From assembly GCA_947095585.1 (NCBI GenBank), contig OX352764.1:6991001-7055000 (forward strand): a stretch of DNA of 64,000 nucleotides, in the 5' to 3' direction. Below are positions 44,580-57,080 of the stretch, piece after piece. Numbering within the stretch: position 1 is the first letter of the stretch; each line of letters opens with the position of its first letter. This DNA comes from Nephrocerus scutellatus. Taxonomy: Eukaryota > Arthropoda > Insecta > Diptera > Pipunculidae. The position numbers and the translations under genes were made by a program. The notes beneath the pieces were generated by a model that searched no databases, was not told where the DNA came from, and was given only the letters and a program-made list of their open reading frames with translations.

Positions 44580-46600
44580 GCATTGTTTTAAAAAATAAAC
44601 TTGTCATGCACCATTGAACCCATTGAAGGTCTACCACGATCAAACAAACAAAAAATTAGAAAAGTCGTTGCACCACTCGCACCAGACCAGATAGAAAACC
44701 ACAAAAAAAAAACAAATGCCACACCAAACTAAAGTCAATGGTATTTCCGTTTTAATTGTAAGTACAATCGCAACATTTGAGCTCAACAAAAACCGCTCAC
44801 TTAACCTTGCTTGCTGATATTATTCCAGTTACACACTCATCGTCAATAGAATTTAGTCCATTATCTTTGTAGTTTGAAGAGATGTCTAATTGGTGGCAGA
44901 GTGGCGGGTGACATAGTGAGGCAGTACAGAGTATATTACTACGAGAACGCGGGACCCCAATTAAATCTGAATTTGTCGTACCCGAAAGGTAAGTCATCGC
45001 TCATAGCCATGAAGGCAAATTATTGGCTACCATCGATTGAGCTGCAGGTTGGAAAGCAAACATGGTTGCTACGCGTGCGCTACTGCGAACATACTCGTGT
45101 ATTATGTACTTCTATAAATAATGTTCCCCTATTCTAAAAAGAATAAATTTTATAAAACATCAGTTGTACCAATAACAACAACAGCAGAAAACCCCACCCA
45201 TACTTCAACTGACCAGGTCAGAAATATGCGCATAATAAGTGTCAGATCAGTTGGGCTGATTGCTACTACCATTTCCTATACTACAACAACAAATACGCCG
45301 CACATAGGCCACTTCGAAAGGTGTTGCCTCATGCAGTCGTCGTCTAAGCTTAACAATCACGAACGGGGAACGTGTGCGCGAGATACGTTCTATTCCTGAG
45401 CTGCGCAGAAAATTTAAGACAACGGCGCTTACGAGATTGAGACCCTGAGCGGTAAAGTGAACTATACCTACTACACACACAAACACCATATAGTTTATAA
45501 ATTGGACCCACTTCTCTGGCTGGCTGTGCTGTATTTATTGCAATGTTTTCCTTGAACAAGTTACTTGTTCTTCCATGGGGCGCAGACTTTTTATCGTCGT
45601 CTTAATTTGTTCCAAATACTTGGGCGAGAACATAGTACACACATTAGAGTCGCGAACAATATTGTGGCAGTGGCAGTAGGTTCGCTTACTAGTAAGCCAT
45701 CGGAATCTAATAACGTTTTATTGTTTATTGTTATTATCGGCGTGCAGTTTTTTTATGTCATTAATGGTACCAATTGTGCCGTTTTGATTTCCCTTGACTT
45801 GACTGGATAAGATTTCTTCATTAGCGCTAAGCATTTTTGTTGTTGTTGGTTTCATTTTCCAATTTTCAACTGGGAGCCAACAGCCAGCCACTGCATGCTG
45901 TGTCATCACAACGCGCTTTTCGTTTTTTTTTGCTTTGTTCAGGCTTGGCTTATGGTTTCTTCTTGGAAGAAATAGTTTGTTGCTGAGAGAACCTTTTGGA
46001 CAAACAGTTATTAATGGTTTATGGTTTAAAAATCGATAAAAAAATGAAGACGGCGGGCCGGTGATTTGTTTGAACCTGGATCAGGTTACACAATCCGTGA
46101 GATTTTTGAAGTGAAACTTCTTTAGTCGCATTGAGATAAAACTTTCAAGGCTTGATCGTAGAATACATCGTTTTTCAAAATTGGAATGCATATAGGACGG
46201 CATGTAGGTTGTAGATGTAGGTTGGGAGAGGATGATTTTCATAAACAGTCATCCGACTACCTCACGTATAGCGCGTCTAAAAAATGTATGCATTTTTCTC
46301 ACCGTATTGATCATCTCGATGTACGACACAAAAGTATTTTACGCTAAGATCCATTAGAAACCTACATACATATTACCTAACCCACTACTCAAACACCCTG
46401 ACATCTGCCTCTATATACCAAATTTACAAACATACATGGAATTCAAAACCTTGTCGAAACGAATAATTCAGACACGCTCAGACTCATTGCAAATTTAGAA
46501 ACATAACAATTAAGGGCACAGCCTACAGAATTGCCTCCGGTTCCGGTGCCGCGACGTATTTGTTGCCGTTGCCGTATGTAACGCAAAGAGGTGACCTAAG
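44580..46600. other. Intergenic, no supported gene
   Basis: Several 60-90-codon frames overlap between 44797 and 45909 with no motif. The 44874-45137 interval is GC-richer and could be part of an LTR or old element, but I cannot show paired repeats. No gene supported. Confidence 0.35.
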
Positions 46601-46897
46601 CCGCGTTTGATTGGACTGAAGAGTACAACTCGTCACTTTAGTCAATTGAGCGACTCTTCACATAAATTGAGCTACTGAAGTGAAGAGACTGTTCGATTGG
46701 TATTCTTCACTTAAGATAAACTTAAATGTTATTCATCTAAAGTAACTACACAGGCAGAACACCTCTCCAATTACTTCAGTTGCCCAATTTCGCACAATTT
46801 TTAACTGAAATGAAGAGTTGTCAATCGAACAGTCTCTTCACTTCTGTTACTTCAGATACAGCTATTAATTTAGATTATTCAGACCAATCGAACGCGG
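46601..46897. mobile_element. Foldback-like inverted-repeat element
   Basis: The left arm CCGCGTTTGATTGG...GAAGTGAAGAGACTGTTCGA is mirrored by the right arm CAATCGAACAGTCTCTTCAC...CCAATCGAACGCGG, so inverted sequence continues well into the element. CTAA lies outside both ends (about 46596-46599 and 46901-46904), compatible with a short TAA-type target duplication offset by 2 bases. No coding capacity. Confidence 0.7.
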
Positions 46898-48040
46898 ATC
46901 TAATTAATACGTTGTCGTCGTACAATTAAACAAAAAGAAATGCCAAAATAAACTTCAAACTGCTGTGGAATGTCAACTGTCAAAGAATATTCCAGAGAGA
47001 AAAGTTGAAAGTTGGTCAACTTTTTGCGACACTTCCGTCACATGTTTTTCCTTGTTACAATGTTCCATTCCACTCTATTCCATTGCTATAGCATGAGTTG
47101 TAGTTGTAGTAACAAATATAAATTCGGACCAAAATCAAAACTAAGAGAAAGAGTGAAATCCTAACTCTACCAGCGACTGCAAATTCAACGTGCTCTACTA
47201 GGCTCTTATGTTGTTGTTCAACATAAAAATTAATCCGTTTATCAAGAGCGATAATGACACTGACAATTTTTATTAGAATTCTTAATTGACAGTTTAACAA
47301 TCAATCAATAGCAGCAACTTTTAATTCAAACCCGTAAACCACTTAGAAGATAATGAACTGTTTGTTCAGTTGACCTTATCACATGTTGTCGGCCCCCCTG
47401 TCAGACAAGATGTGCTATGTTGCCAATTCAAATTATTGTTTATCCTTACCCACTCCTCCATAACTATAACCGCAAGAGTAACAACAAAAATGTCAAAATG
47501 TGTTTTTGATTGATTAGAGATTACGTTGGCGTTGGTCGCGCCAACTAAGCTAACTGAACAGCGCCAGATTAGGGTGGGGTTTTTATTTGTTTTAGATTAA
47601 ATTGTTGCTATGCTTTGCACACAAATTATTATTGTTATAAGTAGGCATTTACTTACTTCCTTTTCATTAATTCCGACAGCGAACAAACAAGTTCATAAAA
47701 AGGAATCACAGATCACTCGATGATGGAAGGTAAAAGTATAAGAGACAAGTCGCGCAAGGCCATTACGAGCCCTCAAAGTTGCTGACTTTGGACATTGTAA
47801 GTTCGTCATTTGATTTCCCTTTTATAAGTTTGTTTTGAAGCATTTCTAGGGCTCAGATCGAAATAGGATAGCGGTGGCGATTTTGATAGACTAGTGGACC
47901 ATATGCAATTGCACAATAACCCAAGCCAAGAATCATTAAGTGATCTAGCCAATTCATCACAGATTCGATGTGTACAATCTTTTTATGACCAGGCACACAG
48001 CCGAAGTATAACTTTATTATGATTGGTGAGCGATTTGACG
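46898..48040. other. Intergenic, no supported gene
   Basis: No gene or repeat recognised. Frames at 47055-47300 and 47853-48101 lack motifs. Confidence 0.4.
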
Positions 48041-48049
48041 GCACTTTGT

Positions 48050-48165
48050 ACTTCCAAAATACTTTCAAAATACCCTCAAAAGTCCACCAAAAGAACCACA
48101 AAAGATCCTCTAAGGACGTTCGAAAGACTACCTAAGTACCACCAAAAGACCTTGAGGCCCAAAAA
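48050..48165. repeat. Degenerate CAAAAGACC simple repeat
   Basis: Run of variants of ACCCTCAAAAG and CCACCAAAAGA, the same kind of motif as at 25081-25200. Confidence 0.5.
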
Positions 48166-48594
48166 GACTATTCCTATCACGTTCCCAGCCTGGGCCTTCT
48201 ACGAGTGTACTTATTTAAAAGCACTGTCCCACCCTGCTGGTGAAAGAAGTTTGCGACAGTGGAAAAATTAAATCATCCTGGCGCACTTGGGTTACGCTAT
48301 CAATTTTACCCTCTACTAACGCGCCAAAAGAAGTATATCTTCAAAAAGTTTATATTAGCTATTCCTGATTGTTCATTAGGAATTTTTCATATGCTGCTAG
48401 GGTAGTCCCAGAAGAACCTGACTTGATGTATAGATTGGTATAGGTTTTTGTTTAAAAAGAATGTAGTAGAAAATACTATCCTTACAAAGCTAACTAAGCT
48501 TAAGTTTAGTATTTGTACGGCAGCCATCAATAGTGAACGCTTCCAATGAATTTTTAAACATGGAAGAAATTGGTCATCGTTATCATCGTCTTTC

Positions 48595-49535
48595 TTTTGA
48601 AAGACCTTAATCCAACCAACATCAACACGGAGCTAGATTCTACTCCTTCGTTTGCAGCAATAAAATATTGGGTGGTAGAGTTTAAGTGAGGCCGTAAGAG
48701 TTGCCAAGACGAACGTCGCAGTGATCGACCAAATTAGGTGAGTACACCAGAAACTGTGAAAAAAATCCACCAAATGGTATTGGATGACCGTCGACTGAAA
48801 GTGCGTGAGCAAGCAGTGCGGTACATCGCATGTACATGAGAAAGCTGTGCGCAAGATGTGTGCCGCGATTACTCACAATGGAACAAAAACAGCGTCGTGA
48901 GGATGTTTCAATCGAGTGTTTGGCTAAGTTCCAAAGCAATAAAGTCCAGTTTTAGCGTCTTTTCATAAGCGTGCATGTAACATGGGTCCATCAGACGAAG
49001 AAACAGTCAAAACAATGGACTGAAAAGGGAGAATCGGGTCGAAAGAAGAAGACAGTTCCATCTGCAGGCAAGGTCATGCCGTCCGTTTTTTGGGATGCGC
49101 GTGGGATAATTTTAATTGATTATCTTCAGAAAGGAAAAACAATTAACGGCGTGTATTATGCGAACTGATTGCAGCGTTTGAAAGATTAAATCAATAAAAA
49201 CGGCATTTGGTGAAGAAAAAAGTTTTGTTTCATCAAGACAATGCACGAGTTCACACATCCGTCATCCTGATGGCCAAAATCAAAGAGTTAAAGTTCGAAA
49301 TGCTTCCCAATGCACCCTATTCACCAAATTTACCCCCCTCGGATTATTTTCTGTTTCCGAATTTGAAAAAATGGCTCGGTGGTAAAAGATTTGCCAACAA
49401 TGAAGAGGTGTAGTCTGCGATTGATGGCTATTTTAAGGATCTCGACGATTTTCCCTATAAACAGGGTATTGAAGCTATTGAACATCGCTGGGAAAATTAT
49501 ATCGAACTAAGAGGAGACTATTTAAAGAAATAAAG
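48595..49535 (+). pseudogene. mariner transposase pseudogene
   Basis: Plus-strand frames cover almost a whole mariner transposase: VEFK and the ETVKKIHQMVLDDRRLKVRE helix region, MRKLCARCVPRLLTMEQKQ, TKKQSKQW, SAGKVMPSVFWDARGIILID, KKVLFHQDNARVHTS and YSPNLPPSDYFLFPNLKKWL, with the end at about 49532. The second and third catalytic aspartates (HQDNA and PPSDY) remain. The first is gone: the usual VDETW reads VHVTW. In-frame stops occur (for example after GVYYAN and before SAIDG) along with several frameshifts. It is inactive. Terminal inverted repeats were not found. Confidence 0.88.
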
Positions 49536-49675
49536 ATATTTTTTCACAAATTAACATACTCTAATGTTCTATTTCTACACATTGGAAGAAGTCGTTAATC
49601 GCCTTACTGTGGTGATGATTGCTCAAAGTTTGTAGAACAGACCGACAGAACAGTTTGGGTTTGAAGAGAATTAAG

Positions 49676-49963
49676 ATGTCGAGACATGAAACTCGAGACA
49701 GACACTGAAGCACTACAAGATTTTACCACTGTCCTACTCTGCCAGGATGTCAGGATATGAAACTCGAGACAGACACTGAGGCACTGCAAGATTGTACCAC
49801 TGTCGCACTCTATGCCAGGATGTCAGGACATGAAACTCGAGACAGACACTGAAGCACTACAAGATTTTACCACTGTCCCACTCTGCCAGAATGTCAGGAC
49901 ATGAAACTCGAGGCAGAAACTGAAGCACTACAAGATTTAAGCACTGTCCCACTCTGTTGGTGA
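49676..49963. repeat. ~72-bp tandem repeat, 4 copies
   Basis: ATGTCxxGACATGAAACTCG begins units at 49676, 49747, 49820 and 49891 (spacing 71, 73, 71). Each unit contains GACACTGAAGCACTACAAGA and ACCACTGTCCCACTCTGCC-like sequence. Few mismatches, so the array is fairly young. It starts about 140 bp after the mariner relic. Confidence 0.88.
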
Positions 49964-51035
49964 AATTCTACATATTACACAACGTTTTGTTGGGTCCGCC
50001 ATGCCAAACGACTATTTTCACCACCTTCTGACGAAGTTTAATTGAATTTTTAAAAACCATTTGCGAAGAAGTGATGATGTATTTTACATGAGCATTCCAA
50101 CAGTCATTTTTTAGAGACAATACATTTACAAAACACAGCTCGTACCAGGTACAGATGTGTGATCCTGTTTCGCTATTCCATTCACTCTCCTGCCTGTACT
50201 TTCTCTTGCCGAAACTTGCTCTGAATAAAAATAAAAATTACACAATCGCTTTGCTTTACTTTCCCATGGCAATTAACTTACCACCGAAGAACGCAAAATC
50301 AATCCATCAATCAATCAATCAAAACAAAGCGATGGAATCGACAATTGACATTCAAATAATGGCACCGCAACGTGCGTGGAGATGTCTGCATGATAGTCCA
50401 ACTGAAATGGAAATGTGGGGTAAATACGGTACCCATATGTGTGAACAAGTTAGCAACAACCAGTAGGTCCAGTGTAGACAGTAACCGAAATTACAGTTAT
50501 TATGACTCATCATACACTTTCAGCTTCAGTTGTGATTGTGATTAATGGTTTTAGCCTCCATTCGATGAAGACGTAAACAACTTGGGGCCAGAAGCAAAAT
50601 TGCAATGCAATGCAAATTGCTGGTGATGTAAAAAAACCCAGTCACCATAGACGGGGAAGAGTGTTATTGTGGAGAATCCGACGAAAGTTTTGTGATGCCA
50701 TCATTTTTACCAAAACACTTTTTTTTTTGTTAATTGATTTATATTCACTTGAAGCTTAACTGTAAAAACAATCTGTCTACGAGTATCTCCAACAGGGGTG
50801 CAATATATGTTGTCATAACTTTCAAACTTTCCGTAGGCGTGTTGAGAGTAAACGTTCAAGGTTACATCACAATTGGATTGTCATGTCAAGAATGATTTAA
50901 GAATTGTAGGATTAATATATGACTACTAGCTGTTCCCGGGCTCTTCGCTACCCGCACAACATCTGCCTTCCTCTTATCGCCGCGGTTGCTGGTATTAAGA
51001 TCCCCCCAATGGAGAGAGAGGGCAATCGATCTCAT
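49964..51035. other. Intergenic, no supported gene
   Basis: A 103-codon plus frame at 50155-50466 has no motif. AT-rich spacer otherwise. Confidence 0.4.
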
Positions 51036-51039
51036 CCTG

Positions 51040-52115
51040 CCGGGTTTGATTGTTTTATTTAGAGCCAGCTACAACTGGGGTTACATTCCGTATACCTAGA
51101 GAAAGGTAAACGTAATCTTTGTCCCTAAGCCAGGCAATAGGCCTAGTGAGCTGCCTAAATCATACAGACCTATAAGTCTAACGTCAATTTTTCTTCAAAT
51201 TGTGAAAAGATTTATTAATCTTATATCCTAACTTGGCTAGATACGTCTATCACTCTACACTCAAGTCAGTTTGCATACAAAAAAGGTAAAAGCACAGAGG
51301 GCGCCCTTTATTATCTAATTAAAAAGATAGAAGGAAATAGCTCTGTGTACTTTCCTTGATATTGAGGGTGCTTTCAATAACACTGACTACGACTGTATAG
51401 AAGGAGCAATCAGTAGCAGAGGTACCGAGGACTTGACGAACCAATGGTTGAATGGTTGAAAGTTGAGTTATCACTTCCTCCACAGTGGGATTGTCTGTTT
51501 TGGTGACTGCAGCTAAAGGCTGTCCACAAGGAGGTGTCCTTTCTCCCCGTCTAGCCGATCTACATAAATCAGGCTACATCGCCATTGGCTATGCTGATGA
51601 CTTGGCGATTTAAATTATAGGTAAGCAAGGCACGACCTTTACACATGTCATGCAAGGTGCGTTACTTCACGTCTTAGAATGGTGCAGTGTCAACTGGGCT
51701 GCCACCACAGCAATAATAAATAAGTGGGAAAGTAAACTTCGTCTAGCCCATTGTGATAACACACCCTAGGGCTTAGACAATCCAAACGATTAATCAGGCC
51801 CTTTTCCTATAAGGAAATCCTTGATCTAGACAAGGATAGCATTAGAAAGCTGGTGAGCTTTCTCACAGGTCACTACGACTTGCGATATCACCTTAGCAGA
51901 ATTTATCTGGGCTCAGACACTGAATGAAGGTTCTGCTCGGAGGATGATGAATCATCCGTGCACATTCTCTGTGATTGTCGAGTATTGAACTGGTTAAGGA
52001 GACATATATGCCATAAGGCAACATGTTCGTCAGCGGATATGCGAACCTCTGGCACTAAGGACATACTATCCTTCATTAGGGAGTTAGTAAGTCTCTTAGT
52101 TTACAACCTATGAGA
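51040..52115 (+). mobile_element. Non-LTR RT relic, internally deleted
   Basis: The left part carries SQFAYKKGKSTEGALYYLIK (about 51265-51325), the conserved Q..F..G.ST..AL segment of non-LTR RTs, then DIEGAF-like (about 51355-51375). A Y-A-D-D-type stretch (IGYADDLAI) lies near 51580-51610. From 51770 onward the C-terminal region follows, the part also present at 10245-10450. Stops and frameshifts throughout. Clade probably Jockey/R1-like; not certain. Confidence 0.75.
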
Positions 52116-54599
52116 CAATAGACCTTTTTAGGTCGCAGTATCAGACACTTGGGCTAGGGTTTTCTTTAAAAAAAAACAAAAAAAAAATTGACATCTGTGA
52201 CCATCGCAAAGATGGCCGTTTTTTACGGTCGACACATTACAACATATTACGGCCACTAAATGAAGGCACCGCTTTCTTAGAAAACCATAGCTTAAGTGAG
52301 GCAACTCTGAGTTAAGTTGGCAGTACGCAACGCACGACACATGACCGGGAATCGATCTGTGCCTGAGCAAAAAATCCAATCCAGGGAGAATAAACCTTAT
52401 ATTGGTTATATTGGTAAATCGATTAATTGCAATTAAACTAATACCAATACTATTAATAAACTTATTGCTTGTCTTCATCCTGTTGGACAGTCGGCATTTA
52501 GGTAAAAGTAATTTATTGAATGAACTCCAAAACAATAAATTATATATTTTTTATATTCAAAGCCGCCGAAGATGGTTCAGTTCTACGACGTCTCTAACAT
52601 GCTATGCGAGCTCGCCCCTTCTAATTATACGGTTCTGGTATCTGGAACTGACCCGAATTACAGCCAACATCAAAGTAACATTTCTTAACTCCCAGTTCAT
52701 TTTCATAACATACTTGAAAGACCAAGATGGCAAGATACCACTTAAGAAATTGCCAAAACACCTTTCGCCGAATTACATAATCTGATTCGGATTTTTTTTA
52801 TTCAAATTACGGTGAAGTGAAAAGTTGAAGGCGATCAACGTCACCCAGATCAGGTCATCTACAAGACACATATTTATTAAGTACCACACCGCTAACCATA
52901 GCAAAGAGCAATCTCATCGCCCATCTTGTTGTTACCGCGATTATTTACGTTATGTTGTATTGTTAATGGAAGGTCTTCCTGGCTTGACGACTGGCCAGAT
53001 ACGTCGTTGATATGTGTGATGTTCGCAAGCAAGTCGCCGCTCTGCGGTGTTGAAAGCGAAAGTAAAGCGAACGGCGTAATAATGATAATAATAATTGATA
53101 AACGTGTTCAGTAGTAATGGAACGTGCAGATCACGCCCTCTTACAAGACCAGCCGTTCTAAAGTCAGCTCATTTACATTTTCATATTAGTCAAGCCCACT
53201 CCCATTGGAAGTTTGTCGACATAAACGCCGCCACCACCAGCGTAATCAATTTGCTTAACGCATATATTATAATAGGAAATTAACAAAACAAGAAGATGAA
53301 GAAAAAACCATAGAACAATGCTCCACAATAATTGAAACTAAAGTGTCAAACAATTATTAACGTTAATCCAAATGTCCGGCTGTTAATAAGCAGCGGTTGT
53401 ACACGCCTTAAAAAAATATATACATAAAGTATTATCACTGACAGTTCTGACACTTGGCCGCGATCTAGAACCGTAACATGGAACCAAGATGTGGGGTTGC
53501 TTCGGTTCAGCAGCTAGACAGCATGACAACTATCTATTCATGATGTCTAACAGACGAAGAACACGTTACCGCGTATTGACTACCGACATTGGTCTTTTGG
53601 TAAGGAGTTGTCATGGATGTGGGGGATCAGAAAGCCACCACCGAAAAAACAGAATTCTCAGATTTGTGATTGATGGGAGACAAGCTCTTGCGTCGTGTAT
53701 TTTATTCTTATTTTTGCAGACGTAGTGCAAAGGTGGGCCACCGTGTCGTTGTCGTTGGTCCTTTACCATTTTGTGAGTCATTTGAAGGTATTCATGTTCT
53801 GAATAAGTTTTCCATTTGGACAGTTGTGAGATAAGTTTCTGGTAAGGCGCTGAATTCGTTTCGTCAACAGCTGCACACAGAAATATATTTCTTACCGGTG
53901 CCAGAATAGTCGGTAGTTTCTGATATGATAATTTATGCAAAATTATCCTTATGGCAAGGTTCTTTTTTAAACAGTAACCCTTTACACTGTGAACGATGAG
54001 TAGGTCGTATTTAGTCGAAAGACCTCAGTGACTTTCACTTGGCTTTTAGGTTTAGAGCTAAAAATGTAAAAATCGACTAAAAAAGAGAAGATGATGGCAT
54101 TTTGCAAAAGATCATTCATTCTGTGAACGTTTGCTGCTATTCAAATTTTTAAGGTTTTGCACTGAATCGCATATGTCAGAGAGAAATTCTTTTGCTGAAC
54201 GGCCCAAAAGTGCCCACAGGTGGTAAAGAATTCTTATCTTATCGAAAATTCAGACATCATTCAATTGATTGTTGGAATCCCCCCAACTGTATTCCGCTTA
54301 AACACCGGAAGCTGGAAATTTCAGCGGATTCTCAATAAATATATTCGCATAATGTACGTTTGCTTGTATTTATAAGTAATGATTCATCAAAGCAGTAGAG
54401 ATATATTATAGGAGTGACGGGTAATTAAGCAATTAACAATACGTCATGAAAGTTTTATGAAATTGTTTCAAAGTAAACGCGGATATACGCTTTTACTGTT
54501 AATCTATTTCAGCCGACCGCGTGACAATGGAAATTAAACGGAATACAAAATACCATAATCCAACTAAGCGGCATTTTTATTAAAGACGAGAGAAAAGAC
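52116..54599. other. Intergenic, weak ORFs only
   Basis: Frames at 52128-52785 and 52825-53283 have no motif. An (AAT)n-like tail at 53078-53097 could mark the 3' end of an old retroposon. The minus frame 53611-53940 has protein-like composition but no identified family. Confidence 0.35.
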
Positions 54600-56745
54600 G
54601 TTACGATAGCAATTGCAATATGTCATCCAGTTTTACATCTCTAAACTGTGGGCGTCCTGGTCTACGCCATCTTTTCTGCGTAAGTTTGGCCGGCTTCGCC
54701 GTCGTGTCCAATAGGTCATTCCGCAAAGGACTTACCGTGCAGAATCCTTCGCTTATGCGAGCTAGGTGGTCTGCCAATCGGAGTCTTCCAAGCTTAATTC
54801 TCTTCACGATGTCGACATCGCCATAACGCTCGTAAATCTTATCGCTTTAGAGTCTCCTGAATCGTCCTTTCTCACATACGGGGCCAACAATTCTCCGTAA
54901 GACTTTCCTCTCGAACGCGACTAAGAGGTCAGAATGCTTTTTGCTAACCGTGCGCGTATTTATGATTTCATGGTGTTATCGGCTGCTACAGTTGACCCAA
55001 GATAGTTAAAGGATAGCACTACTTGTAATTCGCGCCTAATTGAGGAACCAATGTTGGATTCTTTACTCGTAGATGTAACCACCATGTACTTTGTTTTGCT
55101 CTCATTTATGTGCAGCCCCATATTTCGTGACGCCTGCTTCATCTGGATGAAAGCTTCCTGTACAGCTATTTGGTTTCTACCAACGATGTCAATGTCGTCT
55201 GTGTAAGCCAGTATCTGAATGGATAGAGGATTGTTCCTCTCGCCGTTACGTCAGAGTCTCGGATCACTTTCTCCAACGCCAGGTTGAAGAGGACGCAGGC
55301 CAGTCCATCTCCTTGTCGGAGCCGGTCATAGATGTTGATTGGGCTTGATAGTGATCCGGATATTTTTACTTGGCTTATAACATTGGTCATGGTCAACCTA
55401 CATAGTCGTGTCAGTTTAATTGGGATGCGGAATTACTCTGGCTATACTATAATAGGCGGCTTTAAAGTCTATAAAAGATGGTGTAGTGAGTCCATCACCT
55501 CTATCCTGTCTTGAAGCTTAGAGGAGAAAATCTTATACACGGTACTCAACAACATTATGCCACGATAATTGCTGCATGTTGTGATATCTCCTTTCTTATG
55601 TATGGGACACAAGATGCCTCTTCACCAGTCCTCTGGAATCGCTTCTTCCTTCCATACGATCACTAATAGTTTAGGAATTGTTTTGTGTATTGCGGGACCA
55701 CTTGATTTAATCTGCTCCGCTGGAATACCATCTGATCTCGAGGCCTTATTGTTTTTAGAACGTGGCGGCAGCATAGTGTGGTCTTCGATCATTGGTGGAG
55801 CCTCCAATTCCTCAGTTAGCTGGCCATTTAGCAACTCATAAAAGTGCTCGTCCCAAAGATGCCTTTGAGATTGGCGATCAGATTACCCTCTTTGTCTTTG
55901 CAGTATGTGCAACGCGGTGTATATTGCGTCATACCGGTAACTATTTTGTAGAACTTCCGACCCTATGCGGTCCTCGCTCTCTGTAATGTTCTAGTTTATG
56001 GACGAGATTCTTCTGCCAGGCTGCTTTCTTTCGCCGGTGAACTGTTCTTTGATATCTTCTGAGCTCTTTATATTCATCTTCGCTTGCCCGCGTTCTATGA
56101 GATTGTTGCATTGCTCGGTACCAACATTATGGCGTTCAGTTGCTAGCTTACATTCGTCATCGAACCAGGCATTCTGTTCTCTACAACTAAAGCCTAAGAT
56201 AGAGTCTGCAGTACTAATGAAAGTATTCTTAAGGCGTGTCCATTTCTTTTTAACGCCCGACATCTCAGCCCTAGGTCTCACTCTCCCTGGATTTAGGGTC
56301 ATACTTTGTACTTACGACGATCAAATTATTGCTTGCAGACATCTCTATGGCTCGTTGTCCATTGTCAATAGTGTTCTCGTGTAAGGGTTGGGTGCCAATG
56401 TACTGCCTGAATACTGGCTCCCTACTTATTTTCGCATTCATATCCCCCAGAATGGTTTTTACATTATACTGAGGGCAGGCATGGTGTTGCCCATCGACTG
56501 ATTTAAAAAATTCTTATTTTTCATCATCTGGGGAATCCTCTGTAGGGGCGTGAACGTTTCTGTGGCTTATGTTTTTAAATCTGCTCCGCACGTGAAGGAT
56601 GCAGAGTCGTTCATTTACTCCTTTAAAGCCGATAATGGTGGTTTTGAATCTTTTACTGACTAGAAACCCCACCTCGAGTACATGATTGTCTTGCATGACA
56701 GCTGTAATATATGCCATATTCTGATTTTTGTAAGACACCATTCCC
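54600..56745 (-). mobile_element. RTE-like non-LTR retrotransposon relic
   Basis: Minus-strand blocks are in the correct order. An endonuclease part at 56741-56514 reads VGFLVSKRFK and HAPTED. A linker follows at 56302-55991. NNKASRSDGIPAE at about 55760 is the RT entry motif. YDRLRQGDGLACVLFNLALE (about 55330-55270) is the region before the catalytic box, which is AYTDDIDIVG at about 55200. NESKTKYM is at about 55090, and RWRRPGRPQFRDVKLDD at about 54650 is the C-terminal signature. The wording fits the RTE/BovB-like group. Frameshifted, with small deletions. A 190-bp fragment of the same family is at 44388-44575. Confidence 0.78.
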
Positions 56746-56998
56746 CGTCCACTGCATCGCCTGGATTGCTGTTATATCAGCATTTTATTTGGACAGGATA
56801 TCGGCCAGCTGCTGTGCATACAGCTGCTATATACAGTGAGCGTACTTTCCGTGAGAAAATTCTTAAATCGTTTATCGATGCGCTATTTTATTTTTGTTTG
56901 TTCACCGAACTACCAGCACAGATTCATACCGAGATAAGTATGATATTCCTTTAGAATGCCGGAAACACTTAAGCCCGACTTATTCATCTTTGTCAAGA

Positions 56999-57069
56999 GC
57001 ATCGGTGGTTCAGTGGTAGAATGCTCGCCTGCCACGCGGGCGGCCCGGGTTCGATTCCCGGCCGATGCA
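56999..57069 (+). tRNA. tRNA-Gly (GCC)
   Basis: A 71-nt cloverleaf. Acceptor stem GCATCGG pairs with CCGATGC, with discriminator A at 57069. The D arm carries the A box TGGTTCAGTGG. The anticodon arm is CTCGC-CTGCCAC-GCGGG with anticodon GCC, and the T arm is CCCGG-GTTCGAT-CCCGG (B box GGTTCGATTCC). All stems are complete, so this should be a functional gene, not a SINE head. It decodes GGC and GGU. Confidence 0.95.
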
Positions 57070-57074
57070 AATCG

Positions 57075-57080
57075 TTTTTT
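57075..57080 (+). terminator. Pol III terminator of tRNA-Gly
   Basis: Run of six T residues starting 6 nt after the mature tRNA 3' end. Confidence 0.8.

Noticed and set aside
44874..45137. Possible LTR and primer-binding site (GGTGGCAGAGTGGCGGGTGA)
   Set aside because: No matching second LTR, polypurine tract or gag/pol sequence in the vicinity.
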